Shown here piece after piece: positions 17,872 to 27,300 of a DNA stretch of 56,307 nt (positions within the stretch are counted from its first letter, which is position 1; each line of letters opens with the position of its first letter). Below the pieces are notes generated by a model, which saw nothing but the letters and a program-made list of their open reading frames with translations, did not search any database and was not told the origin of the DNA. Source of the DNA: Planctomycetota bacterium (GTDB lineage: Bacteria; Planctomycetota; UBA1135; GCA-002686595); assembly GCA_947484275.1 (NCBI GenBank), contig CANKOY010000020.1:1-56307 (forward strand), written 5' to 3'. Made by a program: the position numbers and the translations under genes.

Positions 17872-18034
17872 GCGCGTCCAAGTCCCCGCCGAGTGCCCCA
17901 GGCGCGCCTGGCCGTCCCACGCGCGCTCCGCGGGCGTGGCCCGAGCCTAGCCGCTTTGATACAAGGCGCGCTTCCCCCAGGAAGAGAATCGCTCGGCCGT
18001 CGTCGCAGGAATGGCCGCCCGTGCCCCACGACAC
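17872..18034 (+). promoter_or_regulatory. Intergenic region with palindrome and hairpin between permease and TPR lipoprotein genes
   Basis: This stretch holds a perfect 14-bp palindrome (CCAGGCGCGCCTGG, 17898-17911) followed at once by a 6-bp stem hairpin (CCACGC...GCGTGG, 17917-17939). Neither is followed by a T-run. They could end the permease transcript by a Rho-type or unusual route, or be protein sites. A weak -10-like TGATAC lies at about 17958-17966 and would suit transcription of the lipoprotein gene. All of this is tentative. Confidence 0.25.
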
Positions 18035-19291
18035 ATGAAGATCAGACTCGCCCTCGTTGCCTTTCCCCTCGTCGCCCTCGCGCTGGTCGGATGCCGATCG
18101 GCCAACTCCTCCGAGTCCAACGCCAGCCTGATGGCCGTGGACGAGTATTCGGCCCAGGGTCGCCATACGGAGGCCCTGCTCGCCGCGGAGTCCTACCGCC
18201 AAAGTTACCCGGATGACCCCCGGGCCCTGGGCACGCTGCAGCGCGCCAAGGCGGCAGTGATGCTCGAGCAGGCGCGCGAAGACTGCTTTGCCGAGCGCAA
18301 CGTCGAAGCCCTGGCACTGATCCGCCAGGCGCGCGAAATCGAACCCAACGAAAGGGTGCTCGAGGACTGGGAGCGCAAGCTGAAGCTCAAACTCGCAAAC
18401 ATTCATTCCGACCGCGGCGATGAATTCAATGCGCTGAGGAGCCTGGAGGCGGCGCGCGATGAGTACGAAGCCGCCCTGGGCTACAACGACTCCGAGGCCC
18501 GCGCCCGGGCCGGACTGGCACAGGTGCTGCTGCACATCAATTATCGCCGCGGGATGGGCGAGCAGTACTACGAAGACGGCGTCGGTCTGCTGCGCGAGTA
18601 CTGGCTCGAGCAGGCGAAGTCGCGCTTCCAATACGTAGGCAAGTACCAGCCCGACCACGACCGCGCCAAGAGTCGAGAAAAAAACGTATCGGCTCAATTG
18701 GCCGCAAGCCGCTGCACTTTGGCTAGCGACCTGGAACGTCAGGGACTGTGGGCCGCTGCGCGCAACGAGTACCGCATCGCGCTCTTGCTCGACGAGGAGT
18801 TTGCCGAGGCACAGGCAGGTCTAGCGCGCACGCGGGTGGAGGCCAGCGCGGAAGAGAAGTTGCGCGAGATCGAGCGACTCATCCGCGCCAAGCACTACGA
18901 CAAGGCGCGTGAGGCGATCGACTCCGGCATCGCGCTGACGAAATCCCAGGGCGACAAGTTCGAGGGGGCACGGGCCAGCATCGAAGAGGCGATCCTCGAG
19001 TCGAGCTACCAGACCGCGCTGACCCTGGAGGCCGATCAGGATTACGAAGACGCGATCGCTGCCTACGACCGGCTGCTCGCTCAGCGCGAGTACTACCGGG
19101 ACGCCCTTGCGCGTCGCGACACGCTGCGAGCCTACGTCACCAAGGCGACTGCGCTGTACCAGCAGGCCATGGACAGCACCGATCCCGAGGAAAAGCTGCG
19201 CTTCCTGCGCCAGATCGCCCTGTTCTGGCCCGAGTACAAGAACGTCGAGGAACTGATCCCGCTGCTCAAGCCCGCGGAAGTTCCGCGCTAG
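18035..19291 (+). CDS. TPR-repeat lipoprotein
   Basis: 418 aa from ATG at 18035; an ATG 24 nt earlier would add eight residues ahead of an otherwise standard signal peptide. The leader KIRLALVAFPLVALALVGC ends in a lipobox, so it is predicted to be lipid-anchored in the envelope. The rest is a chain of degenerate tetratricopeptide-like helices, rich in Ala, Glu, Arg and Tyr, with clear units such as SLEAARDEYEAALGYNDSEA and LWAAARNEYRIALLLDEEFA. No enzyme motif is present. It stands 160 nt after the LPS permease pair and ends next to the convergent heptosyltransferase-like gene; its stop lies 26 nt inside that gene's end. A scaffolding role in outer-membrane or secretion machinery is plausible but not shown. 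Confidence 0.8.
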   Translation: MKIRLALVAFPLVALALVGCRSANSSESNASLMAVDEYSAQGRHTEALLAAESYRQSYPDDPRALGTLQRAKAAVMLEQAREDCFAERNVEALALIRQAREIEPNERVLEDWERKLKLKLANIHSDRGDEFNALRSLEAARDEYEAALGYNDSEARARAGLAQVLLHINYRRGMGEQYYEDGVGLLREYWLEQAKSRFQYVGKYQPDHDRAKSREKNVSAQLAASRCTLASDLERQGLWAAARNEYRIALLLDEEFAEAQAGLARTRVEASAEEKLREIERLIRAKHYDKAREAIDSGIALTKSQGDKFEGARASIEEAILESSYQTALTLEADQDYEDAIAAYDRLLAQREYYRDALARRDTLRAYVTKATALYQQAMDSTDPEEKLRFLRQIALFWPEYKNVEELIPLLKPAEVPR

Positions 19292-20360
19292 GGGCTTCAA
19301 GCGCGGCGAGGACCTGCGCTGAATCGATGCGCTCCATGCAAACCGGGCCATCCCGGTGTGTGCAGCGGCGCGCGAAGCAAGGCGCGCAGGCAGGCTGATC
19401 TGTGGCGCGCACGATTCGGTGGCGCGCGAGATTTCCAGCGCGCTCGGGCGGCGGCCAAGGTCCTGTGCGCAGGTGCGACTGGGGGCCGGCCAGGGCGACC
19501 ACGGACAAACCCATGGCCGCGGCCAAGTGCATCGGTCCGGAATCGACTCCGACGTAGGTGGCGCCGGCGCGCGATGCTAGCGCATAGGCAGCTGCCAGTT
19601 CCCGCAGGCCCGCCTGCCCGATCCAATGTCGCGCGCCGCGAAGCTCGCCCAACTCTCGCGCGAGTTGCTGCCCCAGGGCTGCCTCGGCGGGGCCAGAGAG
19701 GATTAGGACGCGCCTTCCGGCCTGCACGATGCCGCGCACCAGCGAGGCCCAATGGCCAAGGGGCCAGCCGCGGACATCGCCAACGGAGGACAGCGCCAAG
19801 AGCACGTCGCTGGGGTCCGGACCCGAGCCCAGTGCGTCTGTCATCGCGCGCTCGCCCTGTGCCAATTCCAGCCCCGTGAGCCCGAGGTCAAAGCACGGGA
19901 AGCCATCCAGCACGCCCACGTGTGCGGCCAGTTGTCGCATGCGGTCCAGCGCGTGCTCGCGGCCGTGCGGGACGGGCGACGCTTGATCGTGCAGTACGAG
20001 CGCGCCAAGACGCTCGCGCCAGTCGCGGCGCGAGAGGCCGCTGCGGCGCGCGCTTGGCGCGCACAGGCTGACCGCGGCGCTCTTGAGATTCCCCTGGGCG
20101 TCGACGGTCCACGTGGGATTGAAGCGCGCCAGTTCCGAGGCGATCCGCGGCCAGGCCGCGGCATTGCGCCGGCGTTCGAACGGTATCGCGCGCTCGAGTC
20201 CCGGCAGTCCATCGAGCAGCCCCGCGAACGGCGGTTCCACGGCCCAGGCGATCCGTGCGTTCGGATGGCCAAGTCGGAGCGCGTGGTACAGCGGCAACGC
20301 GTGCACGACGTCGCCCAGATGCGACAGACGAATCAGAAGGATACGCTCTTCCTGGGCCAA
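19266..20360 (-). CDS. Glycosyltransferase family 9 (heptosyltransferase-like)
   Basis: 364 aa if started at TTG 20360, which places MAQEERILLIRLSHLGDVVHA at the N-terminus as in ADP-heptose:LPS heptosyltransferases. The longer frame to 20777 runs through the divergent sensor kinase gene and is unlikely. GT9 features visible are RLSHLGDVVHALP, ARIAWAVEPPFAGLLDGLPG, VDAQGNLKSA, VLLALSSVGDVRGWPLGHW and the nucleotide-sugar loop TYVGVDSGPMHLAAAMG. A Cys-rich end (CAPCFARRCTHRDGPVCM) is common in this family. It would add heptose or another sugar to the LPS inner core in the cytoplasm. The TTG start has no clear ribosome site, and only 31 nt separate it from the divergent kinase start. It overlaps the TPR lipoprotein end by 26 nt. 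Confidence 0.88.
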   Translation of the reverse strand: MAQEERILLIRLSHLGDVVHALPLYHALRLGHPNARIAWAVEPPFAGLLDGLPGLERAIPFERRRNAAAWPRIASELARFNPTWTVDAQGNLKSAAVSLCAPSARRSGLSRRDWRERLGALVLHDQASPVPHGREHALDRMRQLAAHVGVLDGFPCFDLGLTGLELAQGERAMTDALGSGPDPSDVLLALSSVGDVRGWPLGHWASLVRGIVQAGRRVLILSGPAEAALGQQLARELGELRGARHWIGQAGLRELAAAYALASRAGATYVGVDSGPMHLAAAMGLSVVALAGPQSHLRTGPWPPPERAGNLARHRIVRATDQPACAPCFARRCTHRDGPVCMERIDSAQVLAALEAPSAELPRA

Positions 20361-20391
20361 GGCAGCGGGACATGCTAAGCGCTCACAGCAG

Positions 20392-22353
20392 ATGATCCGC
20401 CGGATTTCCACCAAGCTCGTGTTGGCCGTCCTCGGCGCGGTGGTCGTGCCGTACCTCGGCTTTGCGCTGTTCGTTGAGCAGCAAGTGGGCGGCAGGCTGT
20501 CGCAGAGCGTCTTGTCTTCGCTCAAGGGCCTGGCGGCAGACCTCGCGGCGCAGATCGATCGCGACGTGGACGAATTCCGGCGCGACATGCGATTTCTGGC
20601 CGCGGACCCGCGCTGCTCATGGGCCATCGGCGAATACAACGAGGCCCGCAGCGGCCGCGGCCAGAGCACGTCGATGCGCGAGAACCTCTCGCGCACGTTC
20701 GACACTTCGGTGGCTGTCAAACGCCACTTCGAATTGCTGATGCTGATCGATGCGACGGGGCACCTCGTGGCCTCCAATCAGCGCGATCAGGAAGGCAATC
20801 CCCTGAATCCAAAGACGCTGCTGTCGCTCGAGCGCCATGACTTCCAATCCCTCGAGTGGTTCACCGCCGGCCTCGCGGGTCGAGCGCTGCAACTGGACCA
20901 ACACCAATCCACGCTGCTCACCGCGGATGGAAACCCCCGTTGGTTCATCGGCTTCTCCGCTCCGGTGCCTTCGGAGAGTCAGCCCGAGCAAATCGACGGC
21001 GTGCTGTTCGGTCTCGTGGACTGGCGCCACGTTCAGGACGAGGTCCGCACGCCGGTGCTCAGCGAGTATTTCCGCGGACTGGTGGACGAGGACACCTACC
21101 CCTCGGCATACGCCTGGGTGTGGAAGTCCGACGCCAACACGATCCTCGCACACCCGGACACGAAGTTGTACGGAGTGCGGGTCACCGAGGATCTCGGACT
21201 TGCGCCGATGACACAGGCTGCGCTTCGGGCGGATTGGGGCCTCTTTCCGTCCTACGAATTCGGGGGCCGGCAGAAGAGCGCGGCCTTCAAGCACACCAAA
21301 AGGCCCGAAGACGGCGGGTTCGATTGGGTCGTCGGCGTTGGCATCGACGACGACGATATTTTTCGCGGCGTCAACGCCCTGCGGAACAATCTGAATCGAG
21401 CGACGGCCCTCGTGCTCCTGATTGCGACGCTGTGGACCCTGGTCATCGCGCGGCGTATTACGCAACCGATCCTCAGCCTGCGCGAGCACACGCGCCGCGT
21501 TGCCGCGGGCGATCTCGACGCGCGCGTGGAGGTGCGCGGCAACGATGAACTGGGCGAGTTGGGCCTGGCGCTCAATGAAATGACCCGTGAGGTCAAGGAG
21601 AAACGCGCCGATTTGGTCAAGGCCGAAAAGGACGCGGCTTGGCGCGAGATGGCGCGTCAGGTTGCCCACGACATCAAGAACCCACTGACGCCGATTCAAC
21701 TGTCGGTCGACCTTTTGCGGCGCGCGAAGAAGGAGCAGAGCCCTCAGTACGACTCGATTTTCGAGCGCACCACCGACACGATCGCACGTCAGGTCGAACA
21801 CCTGCGCGAAATCGCCAACGACTTCCATGCGTTGACTGGCTCGCTCAAGCAGCGCAACCCGCGCGATTTCGACGCCGGCGTTCTCGTGGACGATCTGTTG
21901 ACCTTGAATGCAGCTTGGGCGCGCGAGGCGAGCATCCACATCGTGCGCAAGGGCGGCCGCGGCCTGGTGTACGTGGACGAGCCTCTGTTGCGGCGCGTGA
22001 TCCAAAACCTGATCTCCAACGCCATCCAAGCGATGCCCGAGGGCGGTGAGCTTGAGGTCGAGGTGGCCGAGCGCGGCGCGCGCGTGCACATCGACATCCT
22101 CGACACTGGAGTCGGACTCTCCGACGAAGTGCGCGCGCGGCTGTTCGAACCGTACTTCACCACGCGCTCCACGGGCACGGGTTTGGGCCTGGCGATCGCG
22201 CTGCGAGCCGTGGAAGAAATGGGCGGGAAAATCAAGCTCGAGCCGCGCTCCCAGGGCCTTGGGACGCGCGCCAGTGTCGAACTCCCTGGGGGCCGCGCCG
22301 GCGAGCCGCGTCCCGCTGCGCCCGCTGAGGCGCGCTCGCCGAAAATCTCATGA
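20392..22353 (+). CDS. NtrY-like membrane sensor histidine kinase
   Basis: 653 aa from ATG 20392. Membrane helix 1 (about 9-28) and helix 2 (about 337-355) bracket a ~300-residue extracytoplasmic sensor that looks like a Cache-type domain (SLEWFTAGLAG, WFIGFSAPV, DGVLFGLVDW). A HAMP domain follows (RRITQPILSLREHTRRVAAG), then HisKA with H426 in VAHDIKNPLTPIQLSVDLL, and a HATPase with QNLISNAIQAMPEGG, DTGVGLSDE and TTRSTGTGLGLAI. The HDIKNPLTPIQ box is the NtrY/PAS-lacking subgroup signature. It senses an unknown external ligand and should phosphorylate a receiver protein, but none is adjacent. Its stop overlaps the next gene by 4 nt (ATGA), so it is translated together with the SDR enzyme, an unusual partner. 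Confidence 0.9.
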   Translation: MIRRISTKLVLAVLGAVVVPYLGFALFVEQQVGGRLSQSVLSSLKGLAADLAAQIDRDVDEFRRDMRFLAADPRCSWAIGEYNEARSGRGQSTSMRENLSRTFDTSVAVKRHFELLMLIDATGHLVASNQRDQEGNPLNPKTLLSLERHDFQSLEWFTAGLAGRALQLDQHQSTLLTADGNPRWFIGFSAPVPSESQPEQIDGVLFGLVDWRHVQDEVRTPVLSEYFRGLVDEDTYPSAYAWVWKSDANTILAHPDTKLYGVRVTEDLGLAPMTQAALRADWGLFPSYEFGGRQKSAAFKHTKRPEDGGFDWVVGVGIDDDDIFRGVNALRNNLNRATALVLLIATLWTLVIARRITQPILSLREHTRRVAAGDLDARVEVRGNDELGELGLALNEMTREVKEKRADLVKAEKDAAWREMARQVAHDIKNPLTPIQLSVDLLRRAKKEQSPQYDSIFERTTDTIARQVEHLREIANDFHALTGSLKQRNPRDFDAGVLVDDLLTLNAAWAREASIHIVRKGGRGLVYVDEPLLRRVIQNLISNAIQAMPEGGELEVEVAERGARVHIDILDTGVGLSDEVRARLFEPYFTTRSTGTGLGLAIALRAVEEMGGKIKLEPRSQGLGTRASVELPGGRAGEPRPAAPAEARSPKIS

Positions 22354-23360
22354 AGCCCCCGGTGCTCTTCAGCGGCGCCACGGGCTTCCTAGGAGCCGAA
22401 TTGGCGCGCCGGCTTGCCGGGCGTGGACACGCCCTGCACGCCCTGGGGCGCGCGGGCTCTGATCGTTCTGCCGTCTCGGGACTCGACATCACTTGGCACG
22501 CCGGCGATCTGCGCGATGCGGCGAGCGTCGAGCGCGCTGTGGCGAGCGTTTGTGACCTCGCCGAGCGGCCGTGGATCGTGCACGCCGGCGCCTTGATCAG
22601 CTACCAGACTCGCGACGGTGAATTGGCGCGCGAAATCAACGTCGAGGGCACGCGCCGCATGCTCGACGCCTGCCTGCGACATCCCGTGGGGCGCGTTCTG
22701 CACGTCAGTTCCGTCGTGGGCGTGGGACCGGCCTTCGACGGCGCGACGCTGGACGAGGACAGCGAGTATCGCGGTGACTTGCTGCGCTGCGACTACATGA
22801 CCACGAAGCGTCGCGCGGAGGAACTTGCCCTAGAAGCCGCAGATCGCCTCGACCTCGTCGTGGTTTGTCCCGGCGCGATTTTCGGCGCCAGCGCGCGGCC
22901 CTCCAACACGCAGCGGGTGCTCAAGATGGTCGCGCGCGGTCGCACGGGGCCGATTCCGATCTTGCTTGCGCCGCCGGGTTCACAGAGCGTCGTCGGACTC
23001 GAGGACTGCGCCGAAGGCTGCGTGCTCGCCTTGGAAAAAGGCGCGCGCGGTCGGCGCTATCTGCTCGTGGAATCCGTGTGGAGCCACCGCGAGATGATCG
23101 CGCTGATGGCGAAAAAGTGTGGTCGGCGCGCTCCGCTCGGTGTGCCGCGCTGGATCTGGGGCTCAGTCGAAGCGGCCTCGGGCTGGCTCGATGGCTGGAT
23201 CGCGAGCGAGTTCTTCACGCCCCAGACCATGCGCCTCGCGCGCAGTCACTTTCGTACCAGCGGCGAGCGCGCGCGGCGCGAACTGGGTTGGCGGCCCGAG
23301 CCCTTCGAGCAGGTGATCGAGCGCATGTTCAGGGGACTCTCGGCGCGCGATCCGGAGTAA
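22350..23360 (+). CDS. NAD(P)-dependent epimerase/dehydratase-family (extended SDR) enzyme
   Basis: 336 aa. The N-terminal Rossmann motif is GATGFLGAELA (residues 9-19), followed by WHAGDLRD, NVEGTRRMLDAC, HVSSVVGVG and an active-site YMTTK (Tyr and Lys of YxxxK), then CPGAIFG. This is the extended SDR family that includes dihydroflavonol-4-reductase-like and 3-beta-hydroxysteroid-dehydrogenase-like enzymes acting on sugar nucleotides or hydrophobic carbonyls; the substrate is not readable. The ATGA overlap with the sensor kinase shows translational coupling. The 3' end overlaps the convergent EamA transporter by 32 nt. It is complete and normal in length. Confidence 0.87.
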   Translation: MKPPVLFSGATGFLGAELARRLAGRGHALHALGRAGSDRSAVSGLDITWHAGDLRDAASVERAVASVCDLAERPWIVHAGALISYQTRDGELAREINVEGTRRMLDACLRHPVGRVLHVSSVVGVGPAFDGATLDEDSEYRGDLLRCDYMTTKRRAEELALEAADRLDLVVVCPGAIFGASARPSNTQRVLKMVARGRTGPIPILLAPPGSQSVVGLEDCAEGCVLALEKGARGRRYLLVESVWSHREMIALMAKKCGRRAPLGVPRWIWGSVEAASGWLDGWIASEFFTPQTMRLARSHFRTSGERARRELGWRPEPFEQVIERMFRGLSARDPE

Positions 23361-24297
23361 CTCCCGAAGCAACACTGGCAGCCGCACGCCAAGGCTGGAC
23401 CGCCAACATTCCAGCGCTGAGCACCAGCACTCCGCCGCCAATGGCGCTGGCAGAGGGTGCCGCGGAGCCTAGAACCACGAAGGAGAAAAACGCCGCGAAG
23501 CCCACTTGGGCCAGGCCGGCGATCGACACGGATGCGGCGGATCCGAAACGGTAGGCCTGGGTCATCGACAATTGTCCGCCGATGCCCAGGACGCCGACGG
23601 ACAACAGGATTCCGAACTCGCCCGCGCTCCAGCCGCCGCGTTCGTGCACACGTGAGAGGGCCACAGGCGAGGATGCGAGCGCGGCGAAGCCCATGAAGAA
23701 CAGCACAACGGACGCGGCGTTCTCCGTGCTCACCAACTTGCGCACGTAGAGCACGGCCACGGCGCTGAATCCACCGGACGCCAAGGCCAGCACCAGGCCC
23801 AGTCGTTCGCCTGCTCCCGATGGGCCGAGAGCCAGCGCAGTGCCGATCAAGCCCATGGGCAGGGCCCAGCGCGTGCGCGCAGTCGAGTGCTCGCCGAGCA
23901 GCGGCGCGGACAGGAGTAGAATCCAAAGCGGCGCGCTCTGAGTCAGCAAGTTGGCCGTGGCGAGTTCCGTCCCTGCTTCGTGCACCGCGTAGTACTGGCA
24001 CAGGACCGACGCGGTCCCCGCGGCGGAGCGGATCAGGTTGATGCGCAGGGAGCCTGGCCGCCAGCGCTCGCGGGTCCACCACAGGGCGATTCCCGCGCCG
24101 AGCACGCCCACGAGTCCGCGCACGAACAGCACCTCCGGCGTGGTGACCCGCGCCGGCAGGCACTTGAGCGCGGCGAACATGGCGGCGAAGCACACGCTCG
24201 CCAGCAGGATCAAGGCGTAGGCTCGCCGGGGATTGTCGCTTGTGGGCGGGGACACGTGGGCGGGAACGCTATCAGCTTCGCCCCTTGGATGGCGCAT
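23329..24297 (-). CDS. EamA/DMT-family transporter
   Basis: 322 aa with about ten membrane helices in two EamA repeats (first: YALILLASVCFAAMFAALK; second: LGLVLALASGGFSAVAVLYVRKL). Typical features are an early helix pair, NLLTQSAPLWILLLSAPLLGE closing repeat 1, and QLSMTQAYRFGSAASVSIAG closing repeat 2. Members export amino acids, nucleobases or other metabolites across the inner membrane; the substrate is unknown. A GTG about 39 nt inside the chosen start (before SPPTSDNPRRAYALIL) is a reasonable alternative start. The gene is convergent with the SDR gene (32-nt overlap) and divergent from the repeat-protein gene at 24400. Confidence 0.87.
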   Translation of the reverse strand: MRHPRGEADSVPAHVSPPTSDNPRRAYALILLASVCFAAMFAALKCLPARVTTPEVLFVRGLVGVLGAGIALWWTRERWRPGSLRINLIRSAAGTASVLCQYYAVHEAGTELATANLLTQSAPLWILLLSAPLLGEHSTARTRWALPMGLIGTALALGPSGAGERLGLVLALASGGFSAVAVLYVRKLVSTENAASVVLFFMGFAALASSPVALSRVHERGGWSAGEFGILLSVGVLGIGGQLSMTQAYRFGSAASVSIAGLAQVGFAAFFSFVVLGSAAPSASAIGGGVLVLSAGMLAVQPWRAAASVASGVTPDRAPRVP

Positions 24298-24399
24298 CGG
24301 GCCGAGCCGTGGTCCTGCTCAGTTCCACGGCGGTGGTTCCAGGTTTATTTCGAAACCGCGCTGGGGAGAGCCCCTCTGCCCTGCGAGAATGGCCCGCCC

Positions 24400-27300
24400 A
24401 TGACCGGACCCGTAGAACGCGCCGTCCATCCCGCGGGGCGCAGCGCCCTCGGATGGCTCGTCGCCATCCTTGTCGTTGTCGTCGCGCTAGTGAGTGTCTG
24501 GTTCCTGGTGGGCACGCCCGCGCCCAGGCAACCGGCCGATGTGCGCGGGGGTGCTCCGGACGAGTCGATCGAGCCCGATGCGCGGAGTCTCGAACCGACC
24601 GACGCTGCAGCGGGGCGAAGTTCGCTCCCAACGAACGGATTCGAACTTTCAGGAGGGATCTCTATTCCCGTTGGAGTGCGCCTGAGCGGCCCCGGCAAGC
24701 TTCGCGGCCGCGCACTTGACCGCGCCGGCGGTGTGCCGCTTGCGGGCGTGCGCGTCGATCTGTTGCCCCTGCCTCCCGCGGGAGCGCAGGGTTTTGGCCG
24801 TCTGCTGCGTTTGGCGAACACAGGCGATGACCTGTCCACGCGCGTCGAGCCCATTGCGATCACGGGCACCGATTCAGGTGGCAATTTTGAATTCGAAAAC
24901 GTCCGCACGGGCCACTACTTCATTGAAGCGCGGGGAACGCGCCACGTGCCCGACGGCGTTGCGCACGGCCGCGTCCTGGCTTCGGGCACTGGCGGTCCGA
25001 TCGACGTTTGGTTGCGCTCAGGGGGACGCGTGCTTGGTCGCGTGGAAAACCCCGACGGATCGCCGGCGGTCGCGGTGCGGGTCGCGATCACAGCCGGCCC
25101 GACCTTCGCCATCGAAGCAGCGCGCACCGGCGACATCATCTTTCTGGAGTGCCTTTCGAACAGCGAGGGCGAGTTCGTGTTCTGCGGCGTGCCTGAGGGG
25201 CCCGATTGGCAAGTGAGCGCCAGCGGCGGCGCCTTTGCCTTGACCCATCTTCCCGGCGTCGCCGTGCGCGCGGGAGAGGACACCGAAGTTCACTTGCGAA
25301 CATCGCGCGGCTGTCAGGTCAGCGGGCGAATTCTCTCGCAGCCCGGGGCCGACGGGGATTCACCGTCCGAGGCGCCGAGCCCCTTGGCTGGGGCCCACGT
25401 AGGCGCGGTGCCGCGCGGACTGCGCGACCTGTCCTATGTCTCTGAAATCCTGAACGCGACTCATGCGGTCACCGACTCGAGCGGGCGCTACACGATGAAC
25501 TTCGTGCCCCAGGGTGAGGTTGATGTGCTCGCAATCGCCGCCGGCCACGTGCCCGCCAAGGGGCCCTGGGTGCTAGCCCACGAGGGCGGATCCCAGGTGG
25601 CCGCGGACTTTTTTCTGCCGCGCGGGCCCATGGTACGAGGTCGCATCGTGAACAGTGCGGGAGCTCCGCTCGCGGGCGTCGTCGTGCGCTGGAACATGGT
25701 GGACCTGCGCAACTTCAACTTCGACTTTTCCTTCGCACCGCTGCTCTCCCAGGCGGTCAAGGGCTTTGAATTCCCGGTCAGCGACGCCGAGGGAAATTTC
25801 AGCGCCGGCGCATTCGCCGGATCTGCGCCCTTTCGGATCGAGTTCAGCCGTATCGGTTACCAAGCCGCTCGCGTGCAGTGGGATCCGGCCCAGGAGTCCA
25901 CCTTGCTCGTCACCATGCGGGCCGGCGGCGCGGTGGAAGGCGTGGTCATGGATGCGGTGAAGCACACACCGCTGACCAGCTTCAGAATCTCGGGCGAGGA
26001 CCGTGTCGACGACGAAGCGGGAGCGCCGGGCCGCCGCAATCCCTACGCCGGCGGCCAGGAAGTCGAGGATCCGCGCGGGCACTTTCGCGTCGAGTCCGTT
26101 GGAGCAGGCCTCAAGGGTCTGACGTTTTCGGCACCGGGATATCTGCCCAAGCTCGTGACTGAACTTGATGTCACGGAGGGCGAGACTCTGCGCGGGGTGA
26201 TCGTCGAACTCTTCCCCGGCGGAGTCGTGCGCGGGCGTGTTGTGGACAAGGAGGGCGCGCCGATTGCGGGCGCCCAGGTGTTCGCCAACGCCGGGCAGGA
26301 GTTCCGCGCCGATGTGCGACGCAATCGCGATCGCGGTCCCTTCGCGGGCACCGACGGAGCGGGAACCGAGCGCATAGGACGCCCGGAGGATATGCCCGTG
26401 GGCATGAGCGGCTTCATGGCCCAGTTGGGGTTGTTTGGCGATCGCGCGGTGCTTTCGCGGGCCGACGGGTCCTTCGAATTGGGAGGCCTCAAAGAAGGCC
26501 AGGCCACGCTCTACGCCTCGCACCGTCAGTACGTCCTCGCCACCGCGGACCCGGTGCTCCTCCGCGCCGAAGAGGAGCCGCCGGAAGTCACGCTGACGAT
26601 GTCCCGCGGCTCCGGGATCTTCGGCCAGGCGACGGATCGCTTCGGGAGACCCGTGGCTGGCGCGATCGTGCTGGCGGTCTCGCCCGCGAACCTCGCGGGC
26701 CAAGGAAATCGCGCCGGGGGCGGGCTGTACCAGGGCAACACCGATGCCGAAGGGCGCTACTCGATCGAGCACGTCAGCGCTGGCGGCTACTTCGTGCTCT
26801 TGACGCGCGGCGACGAGGCGCTCAATCCCATGAGCTTCCTCGGGACGCTGAATTTCGATTTGGTCACCGTGCCCGCCGACGAGCGCGTGCAATTCGACAT
26901 CGTCGATACCTCATCCGGCGCATGCCGCGTCTTCGGCATCGTCAGCGCCGCGGGCGAACGCCTTAGCTCCGGCAGCGTGGCGGCCATCGGATTCGAAAGC
27001 GAAGGCCTGCTCGGCGTCGATTTCAAACTGGCGCAGATCAAAGACGACGGCAGCTACGAATTTTCCGGCCTCGCGCCGGGCGAGTACACGTTCCAGGTCA
27101 CCGAGCTGACGCGCGGAAAACGGCCGGAGCAAATTCAGATCACGGTGGAAGTCTCGGACCTGCCCGAGGAGCGCATCGACCTTGCACTGCCCCAAGGCGG
27201 GATCGAAGGCGTCGTGCTTTCGCGCGACGCAGGCGAGCCGATCGAGGGCTGCGAGTTGATCATCGCGCGCGAGGACGCGCCGCGGCCCTCGGGGCTATTC

